NCBI GenBank assembly: GCA_035550975.1
Contig: DASZOC010000074.1
Location: 1 to 8,050, forward strand
Direction: 5' to 3'
Length of the DNA: 8,050 nucleotides
DNA from: DASZOC01 sp035550975
GTDB taxonomy: Bacteria > Actinomycetota > CADDZG01 > WHSQ01
A program made the position numbers and the translations under genes. Positions 1 to 5,895 of this stretch are shown here, piece by piece (within the stretch, counting starts at the first letter, position 1; each line of letters opens with the position of its first letter). The notes beneath the pieces are model-generated. The model ran no database searches. It had not been told where the DNA came from and worked only from the letters and a program-made list of their open reading frames with translations.

Positions 1-845
1 GCGCGCGACAGATCCGGCTCGATCTCGTCATGGGCTTCGCTGCCGCGGCGCGTTGCTATCTCGAACCCGTCGCCGATCTCGACGCCCTTGATCGCCGGGA
101 CGGCCATCACTGCGCCCGCCAGACGCCCATCGAGCTTTCGATCCCAGTGCACGTGGGACCCGAGTCCCGGAGGTAGACCGAAGACCAGGACCTCCACGAT
201 CCCTCCCAGGGAGTCCCCCTCGGCTCCCGCGGCATCGATCTCGGCGATCATCGCCTCCGATGCGGCCGGGTCGAAGCAGCGTACGGGAGACGAGTCGACG
301 CGCTCGAGATCGGTCGACCCCGGCAAAGGCATGCTTCGCGGTGCAGCTGCGGACCCGATCTGCACCACGTGGGAGATCACCTCCACCCCGATGTGAAGTA
401 AGAGCGACCGGGCGAGCGCTCCTATCGCGACCCGAGCCGCGGTCTCTCGTGCGCTCGCACGTTCCAACACGTCGCGCGCGTCGTCGAAGTCGTACTTGAG
501 CATGCCGGCGAGATCCGCGTGACCTGGGCGAGGTCTCGTCAACGGGCGACCTCCGGGGTCCCCCTCGACCGGCATGACATGCGACCACTTGGCCCACTCC
601 GTGTTGGAGATCATGATGCCGACGGGGCTCCCCAACGTCTTGCCTCCGCGCACACCGGCGACGATGTCTAGAGCGTCTTTCTCGATCTTCATGCGGGGGC
701 CGCGACCGTAGCCATGCCGGCGTCGCCCGAGCTCGTCCTCGACCATCTTCACCGACACGGCTAGACCGGCCGGAAGGCCTTCCAGGATCGCCACGAGAGC
801 GCGCCCGTGGGACTCCCCCGCGGTCAGGTACCTAAGGCGTCCCAT
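1..845 (-). CDS. aroC: Chorismate synthase, N-terminal part (3' end beyond window)
   Basis: FMN-dependent chorismate synthase converts 5-enolpyruvylshikimate-3-phosphate to chorismate, the last step of the shikimate pathway, in the cytoplasm. The visible 281 codons begin MGRLRYLTAGESHG and contain the family signatures in order: GESHG at residues 10-14, RRRHGYGRGPRM at 41-52, the NTEWAKWSHVMPVEGDPGGRP block from about 81, RPGHAD at 106-111 and RASARETAARVA at 129-140. The two conserved catalytic-type histidines are present (His13 and His109). The long form typical of actinobacteria is about 390-400 residues, so roughly the last 110 lie past position 1. The ATG at 843-845 fits the family N-terminus and has a GAGG-like ribosome site about 9 bases upstream. 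The gene follows the pilP-like stop by 31 bases on the same strand with no terminator visible, so co-transcription is likely. No internal stop or frameshift is visible. The identification is close to certain. Confidence 0.97.
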   Translation of the reverse strand, partial: MGRLRYLTAGESHGRALVAILEGLPAGLAVSVKMVEDELGRRRHGYGRGPRMKIEKDALDIVAGVRGGKTLGSPVGIMISNTEWAKWSHVMPVEGDPGGRPLTRPRPGHADLAGMLKYDFDDARDVLERASARETAARVAIGALARSLLLHIGVEVISHVVQIGSAAAPRSMPLPGSTDLERVDSSPVRCFDPAASEAMIAEIDAAGAEGDSLGGIVEVLVFGLPPGLGSHVHWDRKLDGRLAGAVMAVPAIKGVEIGDGFEIATRRGSEAHDEIEPDLSR

Positions 846-876
846 CTAGTAATCCTCGCATCGCAGGACGCTGTAG

Positions 877-1524
877 CTACTTGAGGATCTCTTCGCCCTC
901 ACACAAGGAGAACTCGTCGTCGCCGTACAGCATCGACGCACAGTCGCCGGACACCGACAGCAACTCGAAGTTCTCTGCGAAGCGGTCACCTTCGCGCACG
1001 GTGTAAACCGTGCCATCGACCTGAACACGGGCGGCAGGCTCTCCGCCACGGCGGAAAGTGTCGATCAGCCGAACGCGGTGACCCCCCACGGAGTCGCTGC
1101 TTCCGTTACCGCCGCCCCCGCCGGTCGTGCCGGTTCCATCGCCGGATATGTCGCTGCCACCGGACGGCTGACCGACGCCCGGAGCAGCCGTGGCTCCAGG
1201 CGCGGGCGCCGCTCCCACGGCAGTTCCTCCCGGCGCCGCGGCTGCCTGAGAGATCAGCGGCCGGAACGGGTCCTTCGGAGCGAAAACCTCGAAGGTCTCT
1301 AGCGGAGCTTTCGGGGTCTTCGCGTCCGGATCGGCTGTTTCCTCCGGCTCGGGGACGACAGATGGAGTAGTCACGGGTGGAGCCGTCACAGGCGCGGGTT
1401 CGTCACCGCCCCGCAGGAACAGGAACCACAGGATACCGAGGATCGCGAGCATCCCCACGAGCAACAGCGCGACCTGAGTCGCTGTTACTCCGGTCCGTCC
1501 GACGTCGTCGCGTGTGGTTGCCAT
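877..1524 (-). CDS. PilP/GspC-like bitopic pilus alignment-complex protein
   Basis: This is a 215-residue membrane protein that I place as the PilP-like member of the T4P alignment complex, mainly by position after pilO and by architecture. It has a short cytoplasmic N-terminus, one membrane helix (about residues 18-37), and a Pro/Thr/Glu-rich linker (41-75). Next comes a motif ETFEVFAPKDPFRPL (76-90) resembling the DPF-containing stretch of PilP-like proteins, then a Gly/Ala/Ser-rich low-complexity linker (95-147). The protein ends in a small predicted beta domain (about 149-212, HRVRLIDTFRRGG...VQVDGTVYTVREGDRF) that looks like the PilP/GspC homology domain. Cys195 and Cys208 sit in that domain and could form a disulfide. 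Unlike proteobacterial PilP it is anchored by a membrane helix rather than a lipobox, as in GspC. The ATG at 1522-1524 is chosen because AGGAG lies just upstream and the start falls 7 bases after the pilO stop. A longer in-frame reading would run into pilO. The family assignment is inference; the coding call is firm. Confidence 0.8.
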   Translation of the reverse strand: MATTRDDVGRTGVTATQVALLLVGMLAILGILWFLFLRGGDEPAPVTAPPVTTPSVVPEPEETADPDAKTPKAPLETFEVFAPKDPFRPLISQAAAAPGGTAVGAAPAPGATAAPGVGQPSGGSDISGDGTGTTGGGGGNGSSDSVGGHRVRLIDTFRRGGEPAARVQVDGTVYTVREGDRFAENFELLSVSGDCASMLYGDDEFSLCEGEEILK

Positions 1525-1531
1525 CGTTCTC

Positions 1532-2158
1532 CTATGGGGTGGTCGCCGGCGAGGCCGTAGGTGAGGGCGCTGTCCCCGGGGTCGCGTTCGTCGCGGTCGT
1601 GTCCACCACCGGGTCCGGCAATTCGTAGAAGACACGTGCTGCAATGGTCATCGTAAGGCGGGTTCCGAATGGCTCTAACGACCCTACGTTGATCGCCATC
1701 GTGTCGACCCTTAGTGCACGATCGAGCGTGTGCAGCCTTCTCAGGAAGTCCTGCAGAGCGAAATATCCGCCCGCGCCGCCGATCGTTGCCCGCACCTGGG
1801 CGAGCGTGGCTCCCTCCGGCGGTGTCCTCGGCAGCTCAGGGGTGATCGTGACGAAGTCGAGTCCCGCACGATTAGCGGATTCCTGCACCTGGAAGATGAG
1901 GTTCGCCAATTCCGGTTTCACCGGGACGAACCTGCGGATCTCCGCCAGCTCCGCTTGTAGCTCCGGCGCGTTCGCCTGCAGCTCCTGGAGCCTACGCAAC
2001 TCAGCAGCAAGCTGCGTCTCACGGATCTCTTCGGCCTCGATCTGCGCGCGTACGTCTGCAAGCTCGGCCCTCTGTGGCCTGATGCCGAAGTAATACAGCA
2101 ACAGACACGCGAGGATCGCACCGACGATCCACAGGATCAGCCGCGTTCGCCCCGTCAC
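1532..2158 (-). CDS. pilO: Type IV pilus inner-membrane protein PilO
   Basis: This is a 208-residue bitopic protein of the T4P alignment complex that pairs with PilN and stabilises the assembly platform. It has a short cytoplasmic tail, a membrane helix at about residues 7-24, and a long charged coiled coil (about 30-75, rich in Glu/Gln/Arg/Leu). The PilO hallmark follows (FVPVKPELANLIFQVQESA from 77, then GLDFVTITP), and then a ferredoxin-like domain (about 118-180) with a conserved-looking YFALQDFLRRLHTLDR helix. The tail (186-208) is Thr/Pro/Ala-rich and probably disordered. The start is GTG at 2156-2158, overlapping the pilN stop as GTGA. A GGGAGAG ribosome site inside the pilN 3' end sits about 5 bases upstream, so translation is probably coupled to pilN. 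No cysteine is present in the soluble part, unlike the neighbouring PilN and PilP-like proteins. Confidence 0.92.
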   Translation of the reverse strand: MTGRTRLILWIVGAILACLLLYYFGIRPQRAELADVRAQIEAEEIRETQLAAELRRLQELQANAPELQAELAEIRRFVPVKPELANLIFQVQESANRAGLDFVTITPELPRTPPEGATLAQVRATIGGAGGYFALQDFLRRLHTLDRALRVDTMAINVGSLEPFGTRLTMTIAARVFYELPDPVVDTTATNATPGTAPSPTASPATTP

Positions 2159-2811
2159 TCGATCTCTCCCTCGAACCGGTGGCTCAACGCCCGCTTGTTG
2201 AGTTCGAGCGTGCTATCGAACACGACCGGGGGCTCACAGCCAGGTCGCGTGTCGGCCTCGGTGGCCGAACCGATCCAGGCCGCTTCGAACTCCTCGACCG
2301 TCGCCAACCTGATGAGCCACTTCGCCACTCCGGGCATGCACGAAGCTGAATTCGCCGTCATGGAGATGCGACCTACGGGCGCCTGCTTCGTCAGGCGGAT
2401 CGCGTTTGCTTCCGTGGCGACGGGAGTGGCCCCTTCCGTCGCACCTGCGGACGCCGTCAATGAATCCAGCCATACCTCACCGGGCACGACCATCGCGACG
2501 TCCGTCATGAGCGCCGGCCAGTTGATATCTCCGGCGAACACGGTCTGGAGCGCGGTGCGCTTGCTGCGGACCTCGGCATCCAGCTCCGCGAACTCTTGGA
2601 GTTCGGCGATGTCCGCCTCCAGCTGCGCGTTGCGCGCCTGGACAACCGCAAGATCATCACGTGCGGCACCGATCTGACCGCGCAGGACGAAGTACCACAC
2701 GACCAACAGGACCACGACGAGCCCCGCGACGAGAAGGACTATCGAGACGTTCCTCCGCTCGCGCCGCCGAGCGACGTAGGCGGCGGGAAGGAGATCCATT
2801 CGTCGCATCAT
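2155..2811 (-). CDS. pilN: Type IV pilus inner-membrane protein PilN
   Basis: This 218-residue bitopic protein carries the cytoplasmic PilN motif that docks on PilM. It begins MMRRMDLLPAAY, where NLLP/DLLP near the N-terminus is the PilM-binding signature. A basic stretch RRRERR (16-20) and a membrane helix (about 22-43) follow. Then come a coiled coil (about 45-85) and a fimbrial-assembly (PilN-type) domain with INWPALMTDVAMVVPGEVWL (96-115). The domain has a Gly/Ala/Thr-rich insert (119-136) and two cysteines, Cys158 and Cys192, that could bond outside the membrane. The gene overlaps pilM by 4 bases (ATGA) and pilO by 4 bases (GTGA). Three in-frame ATGs are possible (codons 1, 2 and 5). I keep the first because it gives the ATGA overlap with a GGGAG element about 10 bases upstream. 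Codon 5, giving MDLLP, would also make a normal PilN N-terminus. Confidence 0.93.
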   Translation of the reverse strand: MMRRMDLLPAAYVARRRERRNVSIVLLVAGLVVVLLVVWYFVLRGQIGAARDDLAVVQARNAQLEADIAELQEFAELDAEVRSKRTALQTVFAGDINWPALMTDVAMVVPGEVWLDSLTASAGATEGATPVATEANAIRLTKQAPVGRISMTANSASCMPGVAKWLIRLATVEEFEAAWIGSATEADTRPGCEPPVVFDSTLELNKRALSHRFEGEIE

Positions 2812-3872
2812 CGGGACGCGTCTCCCAACGCCAGCCCCACCGCAGCGGCCGAGACCGGCTCCACCTGAGCGACTTGCTCCTGTGTTAGACCCGACCGCTT
2901 GAAATTCATCTGCGCCAGCGGAGTCGCGCGACGTACCTGGACACGAGCTGTCTGCTCCACGCTCGCTGCCAGTCCCGGGGTCAACGAGCCGCCCCCGGTC
3001 ATGATCACAGAACCGACCTGATCACTTGCTTCCTGCGACGCGTAGTAGTCCAGTGAACCTCTGATCTCCTCCACTAGAGAGGCAACACGCGCCTGAAGGA
3101 TCCGCTGCCCCTCTGACGACCCGACGCCTCGACCGAGATCGAGCTTCATCGCCTCTGCTTCTTCGAAGGTGACGCCGAGATCGTTCGCGAGTGCGTTCGT
3201 CGCGTCGTCTCCACCGACAAGAAGGATCCTCACGAAGCGCGGCTCGCCGTTGTGGTGGATGAAGATGCTAGTGACTCCAGCGCCGACGTCGACGACCGCT
3301 TCGGCTCCGGCCGTTCCCGACTCACCTCGCGCAGAAGGGCTGACGGCCCTCGCGACGGCGAAAGGCGTGAGGTCGACGCCCATCGGTTCTAGACCCGCAG
3401 CGGCAGCGGTCGAGACGAATGACTCGACCATGTCCGTCGCCGCAGCTACGAGCAGAACGCGCATCATGTGCTCTTGCGTATCGCTCATGTAGTCGCCGAG
3501 GATCTGGTAGTCCAGTTCCGCTGCGTCGACCGGCATCGGTATCTGATCCGCAACCTGGAACCGCAGCGACGAACGGAAGTCTTTCTCGTCCATGTACGGG
3601 AGATCGACCTGGCGGACGACCACTCGCTGGTTGGCGATTCCCAGCGTGACGCCTCGACCTTTCATCTTCGTCCGCTTGACGAGTTGCGAGATAGCCTCGG
3701 AGACTGCTCCCTGGTCGCGTATCTCTCCGTCGACGACAACACCTTGCGGCAGTGCGACCTGGCCGAACGCGAGCAACGAAGTTCCGCCCCGGCCGGCCGC
3801 GACCTGTGCCGCGCGTACCGCGCTGGTCCCGATATCGAGCCCGATCATCGGGCCTCCCGAGGAGAAGGCCAT
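2808..3872 (-). CDS. pilM: Type IV pilus actin-like ATPase-fold protein PilM
   Basis: This is a 354-residue cytoplasmic protein of the actin/FtsA fold that binds ATP and the N-terminal tail of PilN, linking the pilus motor to the membrane alignment complex. Visible motifs are the phosphate-1 loop IGLDIGTSAVRAAQV (10-24) and the PilM-type region PYMDEKDFRSSLRFQVADQIP (about 92-112). The phosphate-2 loop AVVDVGAGVTSIFI (192-205) is followed by RFVRILLVGGDDAT and GVTFEEAEAMK (233-243). The adenosine motif IMTGGGSLTPG is at 290-300. Length is normal for the family (about 350). The ATG at 3870-3872 is preferred over the upstream extension to 4145 because it has a strong GAGGAGGAG ribosome site 5 bases away and the family N-terminus begins there. 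The extension would only re-read the helix-turn-helix gene in another frame. The start overlaps the upstream stop by one base (TGATG), so translation is likely coupled. Confidence 0.96.
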   Translation of the reverse strand: MAFSSGGPMIGLDIGTSAVRAAQVAAGRGGTSLLAFGQVALPQGVVVDGEIRDQGAVSEAISQLVKRTKMKGRGVTLGIANQRVVVRQVDLPYMDEKDFRSSLRFQVADQIPMPVDAAELDYQILGDYMSDTQEHMMRVLLVAAATDMVESFVSTAAAAGLEPMGVDLTPFAVARAVSPSARGESGTAGAEAVVDVGAGVTSIFIHHNGEPRFVRILLVGGDDATNALANDLGVTFEEAEAMKLDLGRGVGSSEGQRILQARVASLVEEIRGSLDYYASQEASDQVGSVIMTGGGSLTPGLAASVEQTARVQVRRATPLAQMNFKRSGLTQEQVAQVEPVSAAAVGLALGDASR

Positions 3873-4075
3873 CAATGCTCCTCCTCGGTATGGACGGCGC
3901 GATCCGTCAGATATCGGTCGACATCTGTACGCCGCAAGCGGTAGTTCTTCCCCACCCGGATCGCCGCCAGCTGCCCGGACTTGATGAGCCGGTAGACGGT
4001 CATGTTGGAAACACGCATAAGGTTCGCGACCTCGCCGACGGTCAGCAGAGGCTCGCCGAAGTCCCGTTCCGGCAT
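3872..4075 (-). CDS. Small helix-turn-helix regulator (excisionase/Rv0500A-like), first gene of pil operon
   Basis: This is a 67-residue DNA-binding protein. It consists of almost nothing but a winged MerR-like/excisionase-type helix-turn-helix: LLTVGEVANLMRVSNMTVYR (10-29) forms the two helices, then LIKSGQLAAIRVGKNYRLRR gives the wing and DVDRYL a closing helix. The pattern closely resembles the small actinobacterial regulators of the Rv0500A and BldC type, which are known or proposed to bind direct repeats; no ligand or dimerisation domain is present. I chose ATG 4073-4075 because AGGA lies 6 bases upstream. The longer TTG start at 4132 would lie inside the -10 element of the predicted promoter and adds only low-complexity Gly/Arg/His residues. 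The stop overlaps the pilM start (TGATG), and the closing codons Glu-Glu-Glu-His encode the pilM ribosome site. A role in controlling its own pilus operon is inference from context. Confidence 0.9.
   Translation of the reverse strand: MPERDFGEPLLTVGEVANLMRVSNMTVYRLIKSGQLAAIRVGKNYRLRRTDVDRYLTDRAVHTEEEH
3878..3886 (-). promoter_or_regulatory. Strong ribosome binding site for pilM inside the HTH gene
   Basis: GAGGAGGAG on the minus strand, 5 bases before the pilM ATG, is formed by the three Glu codons at the C-terminus of the helix-turn-helix protein. It decides the pilM start at 3872 against the much longer upstream reading. It is the strongest Shine-Dalgarno-like element in the window, which suggests that pilM is translated at least as well as the regulator before it. 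Confidence 0.8.
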
Positions 4076-4081
4076 CCCGTG

Positions 4082-4085
4082 TCCT
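4082..4085 (-). promoter_or_regulatory. Ribosome binding site deciding the HTH gene start
   Basis: AGGA on the minus strand lies 6 bases before the ATG at 4075. It supports the 67-residue start over the upstream TTG at 4132, which has no comparable element and coincides with the predicted promoter. Confidence 0.55.
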
Positions 4086-4126
4086 ATCCGATCCCCGCCC
4101 CCGGCGTGTTCGCCCAGGGGTGTGAC

Positions 4127-4155
4127 ATTCAACAGCGGTTAACAACAGCGGTCAA
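4127..4155 (-). promoter_or_regulatory. Sigma70-like promoter of the hth-pilMNO(P) operon
   Basis: On the minus strand a -35 hexamer TTGACC (4150-4155, 5 of 6 to consensus) and a -10 hexamer TTGAAT (4127-4132, 4 of 6) are separated by exactly 17 bases. Transcription would start near 4120, giving a leader of about 45 bases before the ATG at 4075. It is the best promoter-like match I see in the 215-base gap. The tandem 13-bp repeat occupies the -35, the whole spacer and the upstream half of the -10, so a protein bound there would compete with or steer RNA polymerase. No start-site data are available. Confidence 0.5.
4130..4155 (-). repeat. Two tandem 13-bp direct repeats, candidate operator
   Basis: On the minus strand TTGACCGCTGTTG is followed immediately by TTAACCGCTGTTG, identical at 12 of 13 positions. 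On the plus strand the copies are caacagcggttaa (4130-4142) and caacagcggtcaa (4143-4155). The repeats are head-to-tail, not inverted, and lie on the predicted promoter of the helix-turn-helix gene. Small BldC/excisionase-type proteins bind as head-to-tail arrays on direct repeats, so this is a plausible autoregulatory operator. The binding claim is inference; the repeat itself is plain in the sequence. Confidence 0.7.
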
Positions 4156-4200
4156 GAGGATCAATCGGCGGCGAGAGACGTCATCTAAAGAGTTACACAA

Positions 4201-4213
4201 GCGTAATTAACGC
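4201..4213. repeat. Small palindrome in AT-rich stretch of the intergenic gap
   Basis: gcgtaattaacgc has 4-base arms GCGT/ACGC around an AATTA centre, in the only clearly AT-rich part of the 4076-4290 gap. A weak promoter-like pair (TTGCGT at 4214-4219 and TGTAAC at 4192-4197, spacing 16) brackets it on the minus strand. It may be a second protein site or chance. The rest of the gap, 4214-4273, shows no gene, and I see nothing else convincing in it. Confidence 0.3.
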
Positions 4214-4273
4214 ACGCAACAGGAGGCTCAGGAGCGTCGTCGCGGAGGCTAGATCCTCGTCATCGCGGCGCGC

Positions 4274-4291
4274 ACCGCCTGGTAGGGCGGT
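4274..4291 (-). terminator. Weak hairpin directly after the pilX-like stop
   Basis: On the minus strand ACCGCC-CTACCA-GGCGGT forms a perfect 6-bp stem with a 6-base loop. It begins on the last base of the TAA stop of the pilX-like gene. No run of T follows (the next bases are GC-rich), so it is not a canonical intrinsic terminator. It may be an I-shaped terminator of the kind proposed in high-GC Gram-positives, an mRNA 3' end stabiliser, or chance. Confidence 0.3.
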
Positions 4292-5895
4292 TACCGGTCG
4301 ACTTCCACCCAGTTGAAGGGGATGAAGTCGATCCACGGGATCGGAAGGTTGCGGACCGCGCACTCCGACACGCTGAAGCGGCCGGTTCCGCGCTGGTTGA
4401 AGACCCTCGCGATGATCGTTCCGTCGATCGTGGCCGTCCCCGCCTCGTCGAGGACTCCGGCAGGAGCCTCGTCGGGAACGACGACCGCGCCATGGACGAC
4501 GTCGTTCGAGGTCATGGTCAGGTTGCCCTTCCTGACGATGATCACGACCTGCTTGTTCACCGAAGCGTCGTCGCTACACGGCCCCCAGTTGGCCTTCCAT
4601 TTGATGTTATTGAGCGTTGCCGCGGTCTGATATTCGAAATAAGCGACAAAGACGTTCGGCAGACCGACCAGATCACCGTCGGAAACAACACCGGCAGAAG
4701 TATTGAAGTCCCATACCTGACCCCCGCGTCTGCAGAAGCTGGTGCCGCCCACGAAACAGTAGAGGCCCTCCGCTTGAGCGGTTGACTTCAATGCTGCGTA
4801 ATCCTCTGGGGTCAGGTTCGGCTGCGGGGCGACGCCCGTGAAGTCGGCGATGCGAGAGGTAGGAGGCGGCTGGTTCGGAGGGCCGCCGGGTGGGGATACC
4901 CAGGACGCGCACGAGCCCGATGTGATGTCGCCGCCGTATCCCGGCCCACTCTGGTCCCACTGCGATTGGCCGGCCGTCCCACGGAGGTCGTTCGCGGTGC
5001 AGTTCAGATTCGGATTGTTGGGATTCAAGGCATTCGGATGTTCGTTCGTGTTGGCAGCCGTGACACTCTTCAACGCGATGCTCTGTCCGGCGTGAACGCC
5101 CGCGGGGGCGTAGGTCGTGGATCCGTTAGGGATCGATCCCCAGCCGTCGAAGTCACTCAAGAAGTAGTACCGGTCCAGCCCCGTGAACCCGAGCTTCTCG
5201 CGACCGGTGACGGACCCAGGCGTGATCAGGCTGAGATTCGCCATCGACGGCGTTCCGTTAAGGTCGGCCTTGTCCTTCGCGTAGATCCCGACCGGAAGCC
5301 CCACACCCCGTACTCGCAGGACCTGGCGCACAGTGCGGCAGGCGCCGCCGGCGAGCTGCGGGCACGGTGTGGCGGATTGCGCCGACGCTCCGGTCGCGAT
5401 GATCGCGAAGTACTGAGCTCCGCCACTCCAGAAGGTGGACGGCGGCTTGGGAGTTCTCCACCACCGCGGATACGCCGGGTCGTCGCACGCGCCTGGAGCG
5501 AAACGCCTCGCCGGATCCGTCGTGATGGGGTTGAAGACCTCGAAGCGGACAGAGAAGCTCCCCCCCGCCACCCGCGCCTCGGTCCCGCCGGGAAGCCGGA
5601 TCGGAGGATGGTCCGTCTCGCCCGGGTACCGGGCCGCTGCAGGACAGCCTGCGAGCGCGATGTCTTGCCAGTTGATCTTCCCACTACGGAGGTAGTTCAT
5701 CATCCGGTCGACCCCGGCTTCGGCGAATGCCAGCGCCTGCGCCGATCGCCGATCCTCGGTACTGGAGCGGAACTCTCTGATCGTTCCGAAAGTTGCTGCG
5801 CTAGCGACCACGGTCAAGACGGCAGCAACCATCAGCACGGTCACCATCGCAACACCCGACTGGCTGTTGAATACCATCCTCGAGCGCGTATTCAT
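4291..5895 (-). CDS. Large PilX/GspK-like exported pilus protein
   Basis: This 534-residue protein has a PilX-type N-terminus: a short basic leader (MNTRSRMVFNSQSG), a hydrophobic helix from residue 15 (GVAMVTVLMVAAVLTVVA), then EFRSSTEDRRSAQALAFAEAG (41-61), the AEAG motif typical of PilX/GspK-like N-termini. There is no glutamate at position +5 after Gly14, as in GspK-type tip pilins. The C-terminal two-thirds is large and exported, with ten cysteines (84, 137, 178, 186, 299, 329, 380, 388, 440, 512). It also has a Pro-rich stretch (335-346) and, at about 449-510, short repeated strand-turn units (VVIIVRKGNLTMTSNDVVHGAVVV, ATIDGTIIARVF) suggestive of a beta-helix or bactofilin-like fold. 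The ATG at 5893-5895 overlaps the pilW-like stop (ATGA) and has AGGA 7 bases upstream. Proteobacterial PilX is about 170-200 residues, so most of this chain is extra. A role as pilus tip or priming component is inferred. Confidence 0.85.
   Translation of the reverse strand: MNTRSRMVFNSQSGVAMVTVLMVAAVLTVVASAATFGTIREFRSSTEDRRSAQALAFAEAGVDRMMNYLRSGKINWQDIALAGCPAAARYPGETDHPPIRLPGGTEARVAGGSFSVRFEVFNPITTDPARRFAPGACDDPAYPRWWRTPKPPSTFWSGGAQYFAIIATGASAQSATPCPQLAGGACRTVRQVLRVRGVGLPVGIYAKDKADLNGTPSMANLSLITPGSVTGREKLGFTGLDRYYFLSDFDGWGSIPNGSTTYAPAGVHAGQSIALKSVTAANTNEHPNALNPNNPNLNCTANDLRGTAGQSQWDQSGPGYGGDITSGSCASWVSPPGGPPNQPPPTSRIADFTGVAPQPNLTPEDYAALKSTAQAEGLYCFVGGTSFCRRGGQVWDFNTSAGVVSDGDLVGLPNVFVAYFEYQTAATLNNIKWKANWGPCSDDASVNKQVVIIVRKGNLTMTSNDVVHGAVVVPDEAPAGVLDEAGTATIDGTIIARVFNQRGTGRFSVSECAVRNLPIPWIDFIPFNWVEVDR

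Noticed and set aside
28..597. 189-codon minus-strand open frame inside aroC
   Set aside because: It is a shifted frame of chorismate synthase. The true aroC frame has no stop within the window and carries all family motifs.
1525..1644. N-terminal extension of the PilP-like protein into pilO
   Set aside because: The 40 extra residues are Arg/Pro-rich shadow of the pilO tail. The ATG at 1524 has a good ribosome site and is followed by a normal membrane-protein N-terminus.
3873..4145. Upstream extension of pilM to 4145
   Set aside because: The extra 91 codons re-read the helix-turn-helix gene in another frame, are Arg-rich and match no PilM N-terminus. The strong ribosome site sits at 3878-3886.
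4222..4250. Two copies of GGAGGCT in the intergenic gap
   Set aside because: A 7-base repeat in GC-rich sequence is expected by chance and shows no spacing or position that suggests function.
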